Below are positions 1-9,318 of a stretch of DNA of 64,000 bases, piece after piece. This stretch comes from Roseobacter insulae (GTDB lineage: Bacteria > Pseudomonadota > Alphaproteobacteria > Rhodobacterales > Rhodobacteraceae), in assembly GCF_019375555.1 (NCBI RefSeq), contig NZ_JAHXDN010000002.1, positions 868,001-932,000 on the forward strand, read 5' to 3'. Both the position numbers and the translations under genes were made by a program. A model generated the notes under the pieces. It had not been told where the DNA came from. It searched no databases and saw only the letters and a list, made by a program, of their open reading frames with translations. The first letter of the stretch is position 1. Every line of letters begins with the position of its first letter.

Positions 1-866
1 TCGTCCCTGTCGGGGTCGAGCCCGGTTGTCTCGCTGTCGAACACCACGTAGGTCAGATCCCGCAGATTCGTGGCGTCGAGCTCGCCGGGCTGGTCTTTTT
101 CCAGCAGGTCAAAGTCGTATACCAGCGGTCGGGCGGCATCGGGATCGAGCGGTTCGAGCATCAGCGTGTAGCCACCACCCGCATCGAACCGCCGCAGGTG
201 GCCTGAATACATCGCACCGGACCGCCCCTTGATCGCCACGGCGCGCCGCTCGGCCCCGTCGCTGTGCATCTTGGCCAGAACGTCGCGCAGGGCGGCCTCG
301 TCGAGGTAGTCGAAGACGGAGCCGTTGAGACGCAGAGGCGCTTCCCGCGCCATCAGGTCCGCTGCCTGTCCATCGTAGAGGACGATCTGGTGATCCGGCG
401 ATGCGACAATCACCGCGACGGGAATATCAGACAGAATGCGCAATAACTGGGCGCGCTGGTGCTCCAGCCGCGCGGTTTTCTGGGCAACGGTCTCTGCTGT
501 GACCTGGGCGGCTTCGCCGAGCTTTTCCTGAATGGCGCAGGCCGCGGGCGCAAGATCGCCGAGATACTTCGCGGCCTCGGGATCAAACGCGCTCTCGACC
601 TGCGCGTGGGCGCGCACGCGGAACTGCGCCGCCAGATGTTCAATGGGTTTGCTAAGGTTCTCGTCAAACAAGCGCCACACGAAGGTGGCGAGGGCCAGCA
701 GCCCAAAGGTCGAGATGATCGCCACGGTCGAAAAGGCGGACAAAGCATCAGGATCGCCAAGCCGGCGATACCCGAACCAAAGCGCGCCCAGCACGATCGC
801 AACGCCGGCAATCGCAATCAGGCCGAAGAACAAAAATACCCGGAGCCGAAGACTGAGCGCCTTCAT
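1..866 (-). CDS. Membrane-anchored PAS/DEDDh 3'-5' exonuclease (DnaQ-like), C-terminus off the window
   Basis: Partial: 288 codons are present and the reading frame runs off the left edge. The start at 866 lies one base after the stop of the upstream gene. Residues about 9-28 form a first membrane segment and a second lies around 47-63, followed by a HAMP-like linker and a PAS-like stretch (about 135-245). The last visible residues contain F276-D-S-E-T-T-G282, which is exonuclease motif I of the DnaQ/DEDDh family (D277 and E279 would bind metal). Family knowledge: similar exonucleases sit beside SSS/DUF4212/DUF294 genes in Vibrio and roseobacters. The catalytic domain is nearly all outside the window, so activity cannot be judged here. 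The fusion of a membrane sensor to a nuclease suggests signalling or nucleotide turnover at the membrane; that is inference. Confidence 0.8.
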   Translation of the reverse strand, partial: MKALSLRLRVFLFFGLIAIAGVAIVLGALWFGYRRLGDPDALSAFSTVAIISTFGLLALATFVWRLFDENLSKPIEHLAAQFRVRAHAQVESAFDPEAAKYLGDLAPAACAIQEKLGEAAQVTAETVAQKTARLEHQRAQLLRILSDIPVAVIVASPDHQIVLYDGQAADLMAREAPLRLNGSVFDYLDEAALRDVLAKMHSDGAERRAVAIKGRSGAMYSGHLRRFDAGGGYTLMLEPLDPDAARPLVYDFDLLEKDQPGELDATNLRDLTYVVFDSETTGLDPDRD

Positions 867-867
867 G

Positions 868-1389
868 TCAGGCTCCTTCGCAGGCGGCTTTCAGCACGGG
901 ATCATTGTGCTGCAGGGACCGCCACTCCGCATTCAGCACTTCGCCGTCCGTCCCGAAGTCAATACCGTCCACCACATCGGCCCGCCGTGCGCCCGCGCAA
1001 TCGAACAGCATCGGCACCTTGGCCGTCCGCGTCCAGCGGCCATAAAAAACCAGATCGACGATCCGTTGGTCGGGTCGGGCCGGGTGGGTCCGCTGGCTGG
1101 CCCGGTCAACGGCGACAAAGCGGGACACGAAGGGCCGCGCGTAGGTCCAGGGCCGGTAGAAGGCCTGCTCTTCCATGGCTTGCGCGACAACCATCCCGTT
1201 CGGCATGTTGGCTGTCGTCCGCCCGTACCAGCCATATTCGCTGGAGATGGTGGCAAGCAGCATCGCCGCCCCGGCAGCCGCCGGTATCAGCCACTTGGGC
1301 AGGCGGCCCTTGAGCGTCCTGTTCAGAGCCCAGACGATGAGCGCCGCCGCAGCCCCTGCAACGATGGTGCCGATCAGTTCAAAGAACAT
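868..1389 (-). CDS. Small membrane protein of the acetate cluster, function unknown
   Basis: 173 residues, not recognised as a named family. Two N-terminal hydrophobic segments (about 4-22 and 33-48) are followed by a soluble, probably extracytoplasmic, domain of about 120 residues with one Cys pair (C-terminal half). The start is supported by a GGGGAGG ribosome site just upstream. It lies between the DUF294 regulator and the exonuclease gene, 21 and 1 bases away, so it is very probably cotranscribed with them. The sequence shows no catalytic motif I can name. Confidence 0.75.
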   Translation of the reverse strand: MFFELIGTIVAGAAAALIVWALNRTLKGRLPKWLIPAAAGAAMLLATISSEYGWYGRTTANMPNGMVVAQAMEEQAFYRPWTYARPFVSRFVAVDRASQRTHPARPDQRIVDLVFYGRWTRTAKVPMLFDCAGARRADVVDGIDFGTDGEVLNAEWRSLQHNDPVLKAACEGA

Positions 1390-1410
1390 GTGCCTCCCCT
1401 TCCTCTCATT

Positions 1411-3237
1411 CTAGCCCAGAACACCGCGACCCTGCATCAGGGCGGATTGCATCGTCTTGATTACCACGAAGGCATCCCGCAGATGGCTGCGCTCAAAGTC
1501 CGAAAGCGTGGCCGGTGGCAGGAAGTTGTTCGGCGGCTTGCCCTGTTTGATCCGCCTTGCCTGATGGTCCAGCCGGGTCTGGGCAACCAGATCATAGGCG
1601 TCGAGCAGGTCACGTCCACCGCTTTGGCTGAGCACATCGCTGGCCATCGCCGCTTCCAGCCGGGCGCGGGTGTTGACCACATCGAGCTTTCCCTGCAACG
1701 CATACATGCGCCCCAGATCGACAACCGGAACAACTCCGTTGAGTTTCAGATCGATAGTGTGACGATGCTCGCCCGACCGGATGGTCGCAAGACCTTTCAG
1801 AAGCCCAAGCGGCGTTGCATGGGTCAGTGCGTTGCTGGCCATGTGCGCGGTAAAGATCGAATTGGCCGCCGCCGCCTCCAGCGTTTCCATCTGCAACCCG
1901 TCAAAGAGCGTGGCATCGCCGCCGATGGGGCGCAGATCGAACATAACCGACGCCAGCATCTGGGCTTCCTTGCTGGGGCTTTTGATCCACGACTGGAAAT
2001 AGTCGCGCCAGACGGAAACCGGCTGGCACCATCGCGGGTTCGTCGCCATCATGTCGCCGGGGCAGTATACGTATCCGCAGGCATCCAGCCCGTCGCTGAC
2101 GAACTCTGCGAAGGGGCCGAAATAGGCCAGCGCGTCAGCGTCAAGACCACCCTCGAGGATCAGGCAATTGTCCTGATCGGACACGCCTGTCTGCTCCTGC
2201 CGGCCCTGCGAGCCACAGGCCAGCCAGACATAACGCCCCGGCGGCGGCCCGAATGTCTCTTCGGCCAGATGCAGCAGGCGGCGTGTGACCACATCGGCAA
2301 TATCGGTGATCAGGCGGGTCACAACGTCGTGCCGGTTGCCGGCGGCCACCAGCTGCACCAGCAGGTTGGGAATGCGTTTGGTGACGTCGCACAGGGCTTC
2401 GGCCGTCTCGGCGCGGGCTGCTTCGGCCACGAAGCCGGCGGTGTTGGCGGCCTGAAACCGGGTGAGATCGGTCTGTGTGACAATGCCGATCACCTTGTCT
2501 GCCGCGACGACCGGCAAGTGACCCAGCCGATGCTCCATCATCAGATGCAATACGTCGGACCCGATGGCGGAGGGGGGCAGCGTGCGTGGGTGCCGCGTCA
2601 TGATCGCACTGACAGGTGTGTCATGCACAAGCCCTTCCGCCAACGCCTTGCCAGAGAGATCGCGCAGGGTGAGAATGCCGACAAGGCTGCCGTTTTCGGT
2701 AACGCAAAGGCAGGAGATGTGACGGTCGCGCATCAGTTGTGCAGCCGCCTGAATCGTCAGTTGCGGCCCGCAGGTCTGAGGGTCGGGTACCATCAGCGTT
2801 TCGACCCGGACGCGGGTCAGGTCAAAGGCCCGCAGCGCATCCGCCGCCGCATCCGGGCGGGAGCGGTCAAAGAAGCCGTGAAATACTTCATGTTCGGCGC
2901 GCAGCTTGTGAAAAAGATCGCCTGGCAGGCAGATCAGCCTGCTGGGCTCGGTCGCATGGGCAGAGGTGACGGCCAGACCGTCCTGCAAGAGCCCGCGCTC
3001 TCCAAACGAGTTCTGGCGTCGCAGCAGGGAGATTTCCTTGCCATGCCCATCGCTGACCGACACCTCGCCGTCAACGATGATGTAGAGCCCGTCCATCTTT
3101 GCACCCAGGGTGTAGACAGTGCCCCCCGCGGGGAAGTCGCAGCAGGTGATCTGACCGGCGACATCCCGCAGTACGGCGTCGGGCAGCCGATTGTAGGGAT
3201 GTAGCTGTGAAAGAAAGGCGTGGGCTGTCTCGGTCAT
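1411..3237 (-). CDS. cNMP-binding / CBS pair / DUF294 nucleotidyltransferase-like regulator
   Basis: 608 residues with three recognisable parts: an N-terminal cyclic-nucleotide-binding fold (about 10-120, with G79-E80-R81 in the phosphate-cassette position), a CBS-domain pair (about 150-270), and a DUF294 nucleotidyltransferase-like domain in which G342-S-Q-G345-R and D354-Q-D356 match the GS...DxD signature of the GlnD/Pol-beta superfamily, followed by a helical DUF294 C-terminal part. Family knowledge: these proteins are thought to be signal transducers and sit beside acetate-type SSS symporters. It probably senses nucleotides and controls the neighbouring transporter; the target is unknown. 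It is separated from the symporter gene by a hairpin (3295-3328). Confidence 0.9.
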   Translation of the reverse strand: MTETAHAFLSQLHPYNRLPDAVLRDVAGQITCCDFPAGGTVYTLGAKMDGLYIIVDGEVSVSDGHGKEISLLRRQNSFGERGLLQDGLAVTSAHATEPSRLICLPGDLFHKLRAEHEVFHGFFDRSRPDAAADALRAFDLTRVRVETLMVPDPQTCGPQLTIQAAAQLMRDRHISCLCVTENGSLVGILTLRDLSGKALAEGLVHDTPVSAIMTRHPRTLPPSAIGSDVLHLMMEHRLGHLPVVAADKVIGIVTQTDLTRFQAANTAGFVAEAARAETAEALCDVTKRIPNLLVQLVAAGNRHDVVTRLITDIADVVTRRLLHLAEETFGPPPGRYVWLACGSQGRQEQTGVSDQDNCLILEGGLDADALAYFGPFAEFVSDGLDACGYVYCPGDMMATNPRWCQPVSVWRDYFQSWIKSPSKEAQMLASVMFDLRPIGGDATLFDGLQMETLEAAAANSIFTAHMASNALTHATPLGLLKGLATIRSGEHRHTIDLKLNGVVPVVDLGRMYALQGKLDVVNTRARLEAAMASDVLSQSGGRDLLDAYDLVAQTRLDHQARRIKQGKPPNNFLPPATLSDFERSHLRDAFVVIKTMQSALMQGRGVLG

Positions 3238-3294
3238 GAGCTGGTCCCGTAGGTCAGAGCGCTGTGGCAGCCGCAGGATTGCAGGGGTCGAAGA

Positions 3295-3328
3295 TCGGGG
3301 CCAGCGTTTTTTGCACCGCTGGCCCCGA
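3295..3328 (-). terminator. Strong hairpin between symporter and DUF294 genes
   Basis: A perfect 12-bp inverted repeat (3295-3306 with 3317-3328) around a 10-base loop starts six bases after the symporter stop codon. There is no U-run on the leftward transcript, so it may act as an mRNA 3' stabiliser or a partial, attenuating terminator rather than a full intrinsic terminator. Confidence 0.55.
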
Positions 3329-3333
3329 CCGGT

Positions 3334-5133
3334 TTAGTGGTCGACGGCGGCACCGGCGCCGGCTGGCACCCGCACGCTTTCGACAAGGTCCTTGATCTCC
3401 TGCGGGGTATCAGTCGTCAACACGGAGACCGTATAGGCCACTCCGAAGTTGATCAGCGCGCCCACCGCCCCGATCGCCGTTGACTGGATGCCAAAGAGCG
3501 ATCCGTCGACAGTGTCGGGGAAGGAGTTGGTGCCCGCGATGAACAGCCACCCCTTGTGCAGGAAGATATAAACCAGCGTGAAGATCAGACCGGCCAGCAT
3601 CCCCGACACGGCGCCGATGTTGTTCACCCGCTTGGAGAAGATGCCCATCATCAGTGCCGGGAAGATTGACGCAGCCGCGAGGCCAAAGGCCAGAGCAACC
3701 GTTTGCGCCGCAAAGCCCGGCGGGTTGAGGCCGAGGATCGTGGCCACCCCGATGGCAACGGCCATGGCGATCCGCGCCGACATCAGCTCGGCTTTTTCCG
3801 ACATGTTGGGTGTCAACTGGCCCTTGAGCAGGTCGTGAGACACCGCCGAGGAAATTGCCAGCAGCAGACCCGCCGCCGTGCTCAGCGCCGCCGCAAGGCC
3901 GCCCGCTGCCACCAGACCGATCACCCAGCCCGGCAGGTTGGCGATCTCCGGGTTGGCCAGCACGAGGATGTCGCGGTTGAAGTTGGTCAGCTCATTGCCT
4001 TCCCAGCCGTTTTCCGCAGCCTTGGCCGTCATCGCATCGGACTTGTCGTTATAGTACTGGATCTTGCCGTCGCCGTTCTTGTCTTCCCAGTCGAGAAGGC
4101 CGGTTTTCTGCCATGTCAGCATCCAGTCATACTCCGGCGCCGTCTCGATGGTTTCCACCGATACAGCCTCGCCGCTGGTGCCACCGGGCCACATCAGCTC
4201 GGTGATATTCAGCCGCGCCATCGCCCCCACAGCCGGTGCCGTCAGATAGAGCAGCGCAATGAAGACCAGCGCCCAGCCCGCAGACCAGCGGGCGTCGGAG
4301 ACTTTCGGCACGGTGAAGAAGCGCATGATGACATGCGGCAGACCGGCCGTGCCGATCATCAGCGACAGCGTAAAGAGCACCATGTTGAGGTTGTCCTTAT
4401 GCGCCTCTGTGTAGCTGGCAAAGCCAAGGTCCGTCACGATCTGGTCGAGCTTGCTCAACAGGTAGACAGAACCTTCACCGCCGGTGGCCGTGGTTTCAGA
4501 GAAGAGACCAAGTGCCGGGATCGGCATGCCCGTCAGTTGCAACGAGATGAACACTGCCGGGATCGTATAGGCCATGATCAGCACGACGTATTGTGCAACC
4601 TGCGTGTAGGTGACGCCCTTCATGCCGCCAAAGACCGCATAGGCGAAAACCACACAGGCCCCGATCAGCAGACCGGCGGTGTTGGAGATCTCCAGGAACC
4701 GCCCAAAAGCCACGCCCACCCCTGTCATCTGGCCGATCACATACGTCGTTGACGCAACGATAAGACAGATCACAGCGACGAGGCGTGCAGTTGGGGAGTA
4801 AAAACGGTCACCGATGAATTCGGAGACGGTGAATTTGCCGAACTTGCGCAGATAGGGCGCAAGCAGCAGGGCGAGCAGCACGTAGCCGCCGGTCCAGCCC
4901 ATCAGGAAGGAAGAGTTGTCATAGCCGGTGAAGGCGATGAGACCGGCCATCGAGATGAAGGAGGCTGCCGACATCCAGTCGGCTGCCGTGGCCATGCCGT
5001 TGGTGACGGGGTGCACCCCCCGACCGGCGGCATAGAATTCAGATGTGGAACCCGCCCGGGCCCACACCGCGATGCCGATGTAGAGCGCGAAAGACGCCCC
5101 CACAAACAGCAGGTTTAACGTAAACTGGTCCAT
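3334..5133 (-). CDS. Sodium:solute symporter, acetate permease-like (VC_2705 subfamily)
   Basis: 599 residues of the SSS family with about 13 hydrophobic helices. The N-terminal SEFYAAGRGV stretch, then NGMATAADWMSAASF, is typical of ActP-like symporters. Between helices, residues about 305-400 form a long soluble loop, unusual for ActP, containing an EF-hand-like loop D351-K-N-G-D-G-K-I (see findings). A strong AGGAGG site lies 10 bases before the start, inside the end of the DUF4212 gene (gap 4 bases), so the two are translationally linked. Family knowledge: it takes up acetate or other short carboxylates with Na+, matching acs upstream. Substrate is inferred from family and context. Confidence 0.93.
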   Translation of the reverse strand: MDQFTLNLLFVGASFALYIGIAVWARAGSTSEFYAAGRGVHPVTNGMATAADWMSAASFISMAGLIAFTGYDNSSFLMGWTGGYVLLALLLAPYLRKFGKFTVSEFIGDRFYSPTARLVAVICLIVASTTYVIGQMTGVGVAFGRFLEISNTAGLLIGACVVFAYAVFGGMKGVTYTQVAQYVVLIMAYTIPAVFISLQLTGMPIPALGLFSETTATGGEGSVYLLSKLDQIVTDLGFASYTEAHKDNLNMVLFTLSLMIGTAGLPHVIMRFFTVPKVSDARWSAGWALVFIALLYLTAPAVGAMARLNITELMWPGGTSGEAVSVETIETAPEYDWMLTWQKTGLLDWEDKNGDGKIQYYNDKSDAMTAKAAENGWEGNELTNFNRDILVLANPEIANLPGWVIGLVAAGGLAAALSTAAGLLLAISSAVSHDLLKGQLTPNMSEKAELMSARIAMAVAIGVATILGLNPPGFAAQTVALAFGLAAASIFPALMMGIFSKRVNNIGAVSGMLAGLIFTLVYIFLHKGWLFIAGTNSFPDTVDGSLFGIQSTAIGAVGALINFGVAYTVSVLTTDTPQEIKDLVESVRVPAGAGAAVDH

Positions 5134-5137
5134 CAGA

Positions 5138-5425
5138 TCAGTCCTCCTCTACGCCGTATTCACGGTCGAGTTTGTTCATCCGCCAGGCGTAGAAAAAGAT
5201 CAGCGCGAGGAAGACGAGAATGGAGCCTTGCTGGGCAAACCAGAAGCCCAGATCGGTGCCGCCAACGGCGATGCCTGCCAACAGCGGGCGCAGCAGAATG
5301 CCGAAACCGAAGGACACCAGCGCCCAGATGATCAGGCTGATGGTGATGATGCGAACGTTGGCTGCCCAGTAGCCCGCACCATCCTCCGCGGCCTTGACTT
5401 TGATATGTGTAGATTGATCCGCCAT
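5138..5425 (-). CDS. DUF4212 small subunit of sodium:solute symporter
   Basis: 95 residues with two transmembrane helices (about 24-46 and 59-81) and a charged C-terminus ending in EED. This is the usual DUF4212 (putative symporter small subunit) layout, always found just before a VC_2705-type SSS gene, as here. An AGGAGG ribosome site precedes the start. It probably forms a complex with the 599-residue symporter. Confidence 0.92.
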   Translation of the reverse strand: MADQSTHIKVKAAEDGAGYWAANVRIITISLIIWALVSFGFGILLRPLLAGIAVGGTDLGFWFAQQGSILVFLALIFFYAWRMNKLDREYGVEED

Positions 5426-5462
5426 GGTGGCGTTCCTCCTGTGATGATTGTCTTCTTCTGCG

Positions 5463-5487
5463 GCGCCGGCACCGCAGGCGCCGGCGC
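5463..5487 (-). terminator. GC-rich hairpin after adk
   Basis: An 8-bp perfect stem (5463-5470 with 5480-5487) around a 9-base loop lies just 3' of adk, before the DUF4212 gene. There is no U-run, so it is at most a weak terminator or RNA-processing/stability element separating acs-adk from the symporter genes. Confidence 0.4.
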
Positions 5488-5494
5488 GTCGTTC

Positions 5495-6181
5495 TCAGAC
5501 AGCAAGCCGTCCCGCGATCTGTGCCAACTGGCGGGCGATCACGTCGATCTCGGCCATTGCGTCGACCGATTTGAGCACCGATTTCTCGCTGTAATACTGC
5601 AACAGCGGTTCGGTCTGGGCGTGATAGGCATCCAGCCGCGACATCACCGTTTTGGCGTTGTCATCCGCCCGGCGCTTCATGTCCTGAGCCCCGCAGGCAT
5701 CGCAGGTCTCGGCCCGTCTGGGAGGCTTGAAGGTCTCGTGATAGCCCTCGCCACAAGCACCGCAGGTGAAACGCCCCGTGATGCGGACAACCATCTTGAC
5801 GTCATCCACCTCGAGGGAGACCGCGGCATTGACCCTCTGGCCACCGGAGGCGAGCAACTGATCCAGCGCCTCGGCCTGTCCTGTTGTGCGCGGGAAGCCG
5901 TCAAGCACCACACCCCGGGCGCAATCGGCTGCCGCCAGCCGGTCGCGCAGGATCGCCAGAACGATCCCGTCACTGACCAGTTCACCTGCCTCCATGACGG
6001 CCTTGGCTTCTTTGCCAGCCTCGGTGCCCGCCGCGACGGCGGCGCGCAACAGATCTCCGGTAGACAGCTGCACAAGGCCGAACTGCTCTTCCAGCATCCG
6101 CGCCTGCGTGCCCTTGCCCGCGCCCGGAGGGCCGAGCAGGATCAGAACCGGCGCGACCCGCGGCGTGATCGAGCCATCCAT
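5495..6181 (-). CDS. adk: Adenylate kinase, zinc-LID long form
   Basis: 228 residues. Catalyses ATP + AMP = 2 ADP in the cytoplasm. The P-loop GPPGAGKGT is near residue 17, and DGFPRTTGQ marks the AMP/ATP-binding core. The LID carries two CxxC pairs (CGAC and CDAC), the zinc-binding four-cysteine type. The start overlaps the acs stop by one base (TGATG), so translation is coupled. The pairing is logical: acetyl-CoA synthetase makes AMP, and adenylate kinase recycles it. Many roseobacters carry a second adk in the ribosomal protein cluster; whether this is the only copy cannot be seen here. Confidence 0.96.
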   Translation of the reverse strand: MDGSITPRVAPVLILLGPPGAGKGTQARMLEEQFGLVQLSTGDLLRAAVAAGTEAGKEAKAVMEAGELVSDGIVLAILRDRLAAADCARGVVLDGFPRTTGQAEALDQLLASGGQRVNAAVSLEVDDVKMVVRITGRFTCGACGEGYHETFKPPRRAETCDACGAQDMKRRADDNAKTVMSRLDAYHAQTEPLLQYYSEKSVLKSVDAMAEIDVIARQLAQIAGRLAV

Positions 6182-8160
6182 CAGGTGTCCCTCCGGTTCA
6201 TGCGGTTTTCGATCAGGTCATCCACCACGGCCGGTTCCGCCAAGGTCGAGGTATCGCCCAGCGAGGCATAATCATCCTCGGCGATCTTGCGCAGGATGCG
6301 CCGCATGATCTTGCCGGACCGTGTCTTCGGCAGCCCCGGGGCCCATTGAATGAGGTCCGGTTTGGCAATCGGGCCGATCTCCGTCCGGACCCAGGTTTCC
6401 AGTTCCTTGCGCAGCTCCGGAGAGGGCGTTTCGCCATTCATCAGCGTGACATAGGCGTAGATGCCCTGGCCTTTGATATCATGCGGGTAGCCCACCACGG
6501 CCGCCTCGGCGACGCGTGCGTGTGCGACAAGGGCACTTTCGACCTCCGCGGTGCCCATGCGGTGCCCGGAAACGTTGATCACGTCATCAACGCGGCCGGT
6601 GATCCAGTAATCGCCATCCGCATCCCGGCGGCAGCCGTCCCCGGTGAAGTAATAGCCCTTGTAGTCGGAGAAATACGTCTTCTCGAACCGTTCGTGATCA
6701 CCCCATACCGTGCGCATCTGGCCCGGCCAGCTGTCAGCCAGCACAAGCACGCCTTCTGCCTCGGTTGTCGTGATCTCAACACCCGACTGCGGGTCGAGCA
6801 CCTTGGGTTGGATGCCAAAGAACGGCTGCTGCGCAGAACCGGGTTTCAACTCCGTCGCACCGGGCAGAGGCGTCAACAGATGCCCCCCCGTTTCGGTCTG
6901 CCACCAGGTGTCGACAATGGGGCATTTGCCCTTGCCAACCACCGTGTTGTACCAGTTCCAGGCCTCGGGGTTGATCGGCTCCCCGACGGTTCCAAGCACT
7001 TTCAGATCGGACAGGTCATAGCGTTCCACCGGCTCGTTACCGGCCGCCATCAGAGCCCGGATCGCGGTAGGCGCGGTGTAAAACTGGTTCACTTTATGCT
7101 TTTCGCAGACGGCCCAGAAGCGGCCCGCGTCGGGGTAGGTGGGTACGCCCTCGAACATGATTGTTGTCGCGCCATTGGCCAGCGGGCCGTAGACGATATA
7201 GCTGTGGCCGGTGACCCAGCCGACATCCGCCGTGCACCAGAACACATCTCCATCGTGGTAATCGAAGGTGATTTCATGTGTCATCGCCGCATACGTCAGA
7301 TAGCCCCCCGAGGTATGCACAACCCCCTTGGGTTGGCCGGTCGACCCGGAAGTGTAGAGAATGAACAGCGGGTCCTCGGCGTTCATCGGGACAGGCGCGC
7401 AGGTATCATCCGCCTCCAGCGCCATTTCGGCGTAGTCGTAATCTCGGTCCGTCCATGTTGTCTGACCCCCAGTGCGCTTGACGACGAGGCATTTCACCGA
7501 GTCCTTGCAGTGCAGCAGCGCCGCATCGGTGTTGGATTTGAGCGCTGTCTTGCGGCCGCCGCGCGGGGCTTCATCCGCGGTGATCACCAGTTTGGCGTCA
7601 CAACCGTTGATACGTGCGCCAAGAGCATCCGAAGAGAAACCGGCAAAGACGATGGAGTGGATTGCACCAATGCGGGCGCAGGCCAGCATGGCATAGGCCG
7701 CCTCGGGGATCATCGGCAGGTACAGGATGACCCGGTCCCCCTTGCGCACACCCAGCTCTTCCAGAACGTTCGCCATTTTGCAGACGTTACGATGCAGGTC
7801 CTTGTAGGTGATGTGCAGCGCGGCCTCGGCCGGGTCGTCCGGCTCCCAGATAATTGCGGTCTGGTCCCCCCGGGTTGCAAGATGGCGGTCGATACAATTG
7901 GCCGCCACGTTCAGCACACCGTCTTCATACCACTTGATCGACACATTGCCGAGGTCAAAGCTCACGTCCTTGACCTTGGTGAACGGCGTGATCCAGTCGA
8001 GGCGTTCGCCCTGCTTGGACCAGAAGGCCTCCGGATCGCTGATCGACGCTTCGTAAAGAGAGTGGTATTGAGCTGCGTTTACATGCGGGGTGCGTGTGGT
8101 TTGCGGCCCTGTGTCTGATGTGTCTTTTGCGCGGGTGATGGTCTCTTCGACGGTGTCCAT
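6181..8160 (-). CDS. acsA: Acetyl-CoA synthetase (AMP-forming)
   Basis: 659 residues from the start at 8160. That start is preferred over an in-frame ATG 102 bases upstream because GAGGAGG lies 7 bases before it and the product then has the usual family length. It activates acetate to acetyl-CoA via acetyl-AMP. Visible motifs: [11 protein letters not shown] (ATP/AMP-binding loop), the WWQTETGG region, YFTGDG, and the C-terminal [11 protein letters not shown], whose lysine is the one acetylated by Pat-type enzymes in this family. First gene of the leftward acetate cluster, one-base overlap with adk. Confidence 0.97.
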   Translation of the reverse strand: MDTVEETITRAKDTSDTGPQTTRTPHVNAAQYHSLYEASISDPEAFWSKQGERLDWITPFTKVKDVSFDLGNVSIKWYEDGVLNVAANCIDRHLATRGDQTAIIWEPDDPAEAALHITYKDLHRNVCKMANVLEELGVRKGDRVILYLPMIPEAAYAMLACARIGAIHSIVFAGFSSDALGARINGCDAKLVITADEAPRGGRKTALKSNTDAALLHCKDSVKCLVVKRTGGQTTWTDRDYDYAEMALEADDTCAPVPMNAEDPLFILYTSGSTGQPKGVVHTSGGYLTYAAMTHEITFDYHDGDVFWCTADVGWVTGHSYIVYGPLANGATTIMFEGVPTYPDAGRFWAVCEKHKVNQFYTAPTAIRALMAAGNEPVERYDLSDLKVLGTVGEPINPEAWNWYNTVVGKGKCPIVDTWWQTETGGHLLTPLPGATELKPGSAQQPFFGIQPKVLDPQSGVEITTTEAEGVLVLADSWPGQMRTVWGDHERFEKTYFSDYKGYYFTGDGCRRDADGDYWITGRVDDVINVSGHRMGTAEVESALVAHARVAEAAVVGYPHDIKGQGIYAYVTLMNGETPSPELRKELETWVRTEIGPIAKPDLIQWAPGLPKTRSGKIMRRILRKIAEDDYASLGDTSTLAEPAVVDDLIENRMNRRDT

Positions 8161-8594
8161 AGTGGCCTCCTCTGCCTGATCGCGCGGGGAGGGCTCGGTA
8201 CTGGAAAGCGGCAATCCCCCAAAACGCGCTGTAAATTCGTTTAACGGAATTGGTGTAAACAAGTCACTATCTTATTGTTATAGAGATATTTTTTTGTAAT
8301 TATATTTTCTCCCGATAGTTGAATTTGTAAATTATTGATATTGGATTTCACTAAAAGCCAGCGGGTGCAGTGCCTTACGTGTTAACCTGTTGTTCACTGA
8401 AATTCCTGTTAGCGCCGGACAATAATTCGCGTCACGGACAGCCATCGCCGAACATTATGCGACGGAAATCGAATACGGCCCTGTGCCTGTGGCGTCGGCT
8501 CAAGAATCGCCGCTCTGAATGCGCCGGCGCGGCGTGCACAGCGGGTGTCCCCGGGGCTTGGGCAAGGGAAACCCGCACGCGCGGTCGCACCGCG
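8161..8594. promoter_or_regulatory. 434-base gene-free region with the acs promoter zone
   Basis: The half next to acs (about 8235-8355) is strikingly AT-rich for this genome, with a run of seven T on the + strand (8290-8296), and is the natural place for the acs promoter and activator sites. I could not fix a -10/-35 pair. CTAT and ATAG flank 8266-8282 as a short imperfect dyad. The half next to the GST gene (8360-8594) is GC-rich; I see no gene in it. Confidence 0.4.
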
Positions 8595-9251
8595 TCAGGG
8601 TGCCAGGTGCCCGGACCTGTCCGGGAAGCGGATTGCCGGGGCGCCCTCTTTCCATTGCGGGTATTTCTGCATCGTGCAGGCAAAAGGTTCGGAGCACAAA
8701 AACGCCTCAAGCCACTGGTGAAGATTGCGCCATGGGTGTGCGTCGAACCATGCCTTGTCAATAAATGCGAACTGCCGGAGGAAGGGCAGGATTGCGAAAT
8801 CCGCCAGTGTCGGGTGACCGAACATCCACCCGTCTATCTGATCATCCAGTTCCGAAAGGAATTGTGCCGCCAGTTTTCGGTGCGCCGCGGCATCAGACCC
8901 CGGATAGCGCGATGCATATTTGGTGCGGTCCAGAGCCTGTTTGAACGGGCCGTCGGCACGGGCGATCCACGCTTTTCCGTCGTCTGGCATGTCGAGCCAG
9001 CCTTCCGGATCATGCTGCTGCAGTGCCCATATCATGATGTCGAGGCTTTCATCGATCACACCCGTTGCCGTGGCCAGACAGGGGACAGTCTTGCTGGGCG
9101 AGGTGGCGAGAAAGGCATCCGGCTTGTCCCTCAAAATGACCTCGCGCAATTCGACCTCGATGCCACTGACGAACAATGCCAGTCGCGCCCGCATAGCATA
9201 GGGGCACCTGCGGAACGAATACAGGACCGGGGGTATTGCATGGCTGGTCAC
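8595..9251 (-). CDS. Glutathione S-transferase-like protein
   Basis: 218 residues from a GTG at 9251. No in-frame ATG starts near the conserved N-terminus, and longer versions add low-complexity arginine-rich sequence. The N-terminal thioredoxin fold begins VLYSFRRCPYAMRARLAL, a CPYA motif like that of glutaredoxin-2/GST proteins, then KTVPCL (the cis-Pro) and D-E-S-L-D-I glutathione-contact residues; the C-terminal part is the helical GST domain. Substrate is unknown. It follows the CGNR regulator gene by 67 bases on the same strand and may be cotranscribed. Confidence 0.85.
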   Translation of the reverse strand: MTSHAIPPVLYSFRRCPYAMRARLALFVSGIEVELREVILRDKPDAFLATSPSKTVPCLATATGVIDESLDIMIWALQQHDPEGWLDMPDDGKAWIARADGPFKQALDRTKYASRYPGSDAAAHRKLAAQFLSELDDQIDGWMFGHPTLADFAILPFLRQFAFIDKAWFDAHPWRNLHQWLEAFLCSEPFACTMQKYPQWKEGAPAIRFPDRSGHLAP

Positions 9252-9318
9252 AGGTCTGCGTCGCCGGTTGGGGCGCTGGGCTTTGAGGGGGCGGTGTCTG
9301 ATAGGCTTTGTCGCACGG

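Noticed and set aside
532-3204. Open frame of 890 codons on the + strand
   Set aside because: Antisense to the well-recognised DUF294/CBS/cNMP gene; no family motif, and such long antisense frames are common in GC-rich DNA.
8161-8262. Longer N-terminus for acetyl-CoA synthetase
   Set aside because: The in-frame ATG upstream has no ribosome site, whereas GAGGAGG fits the start at 8160.
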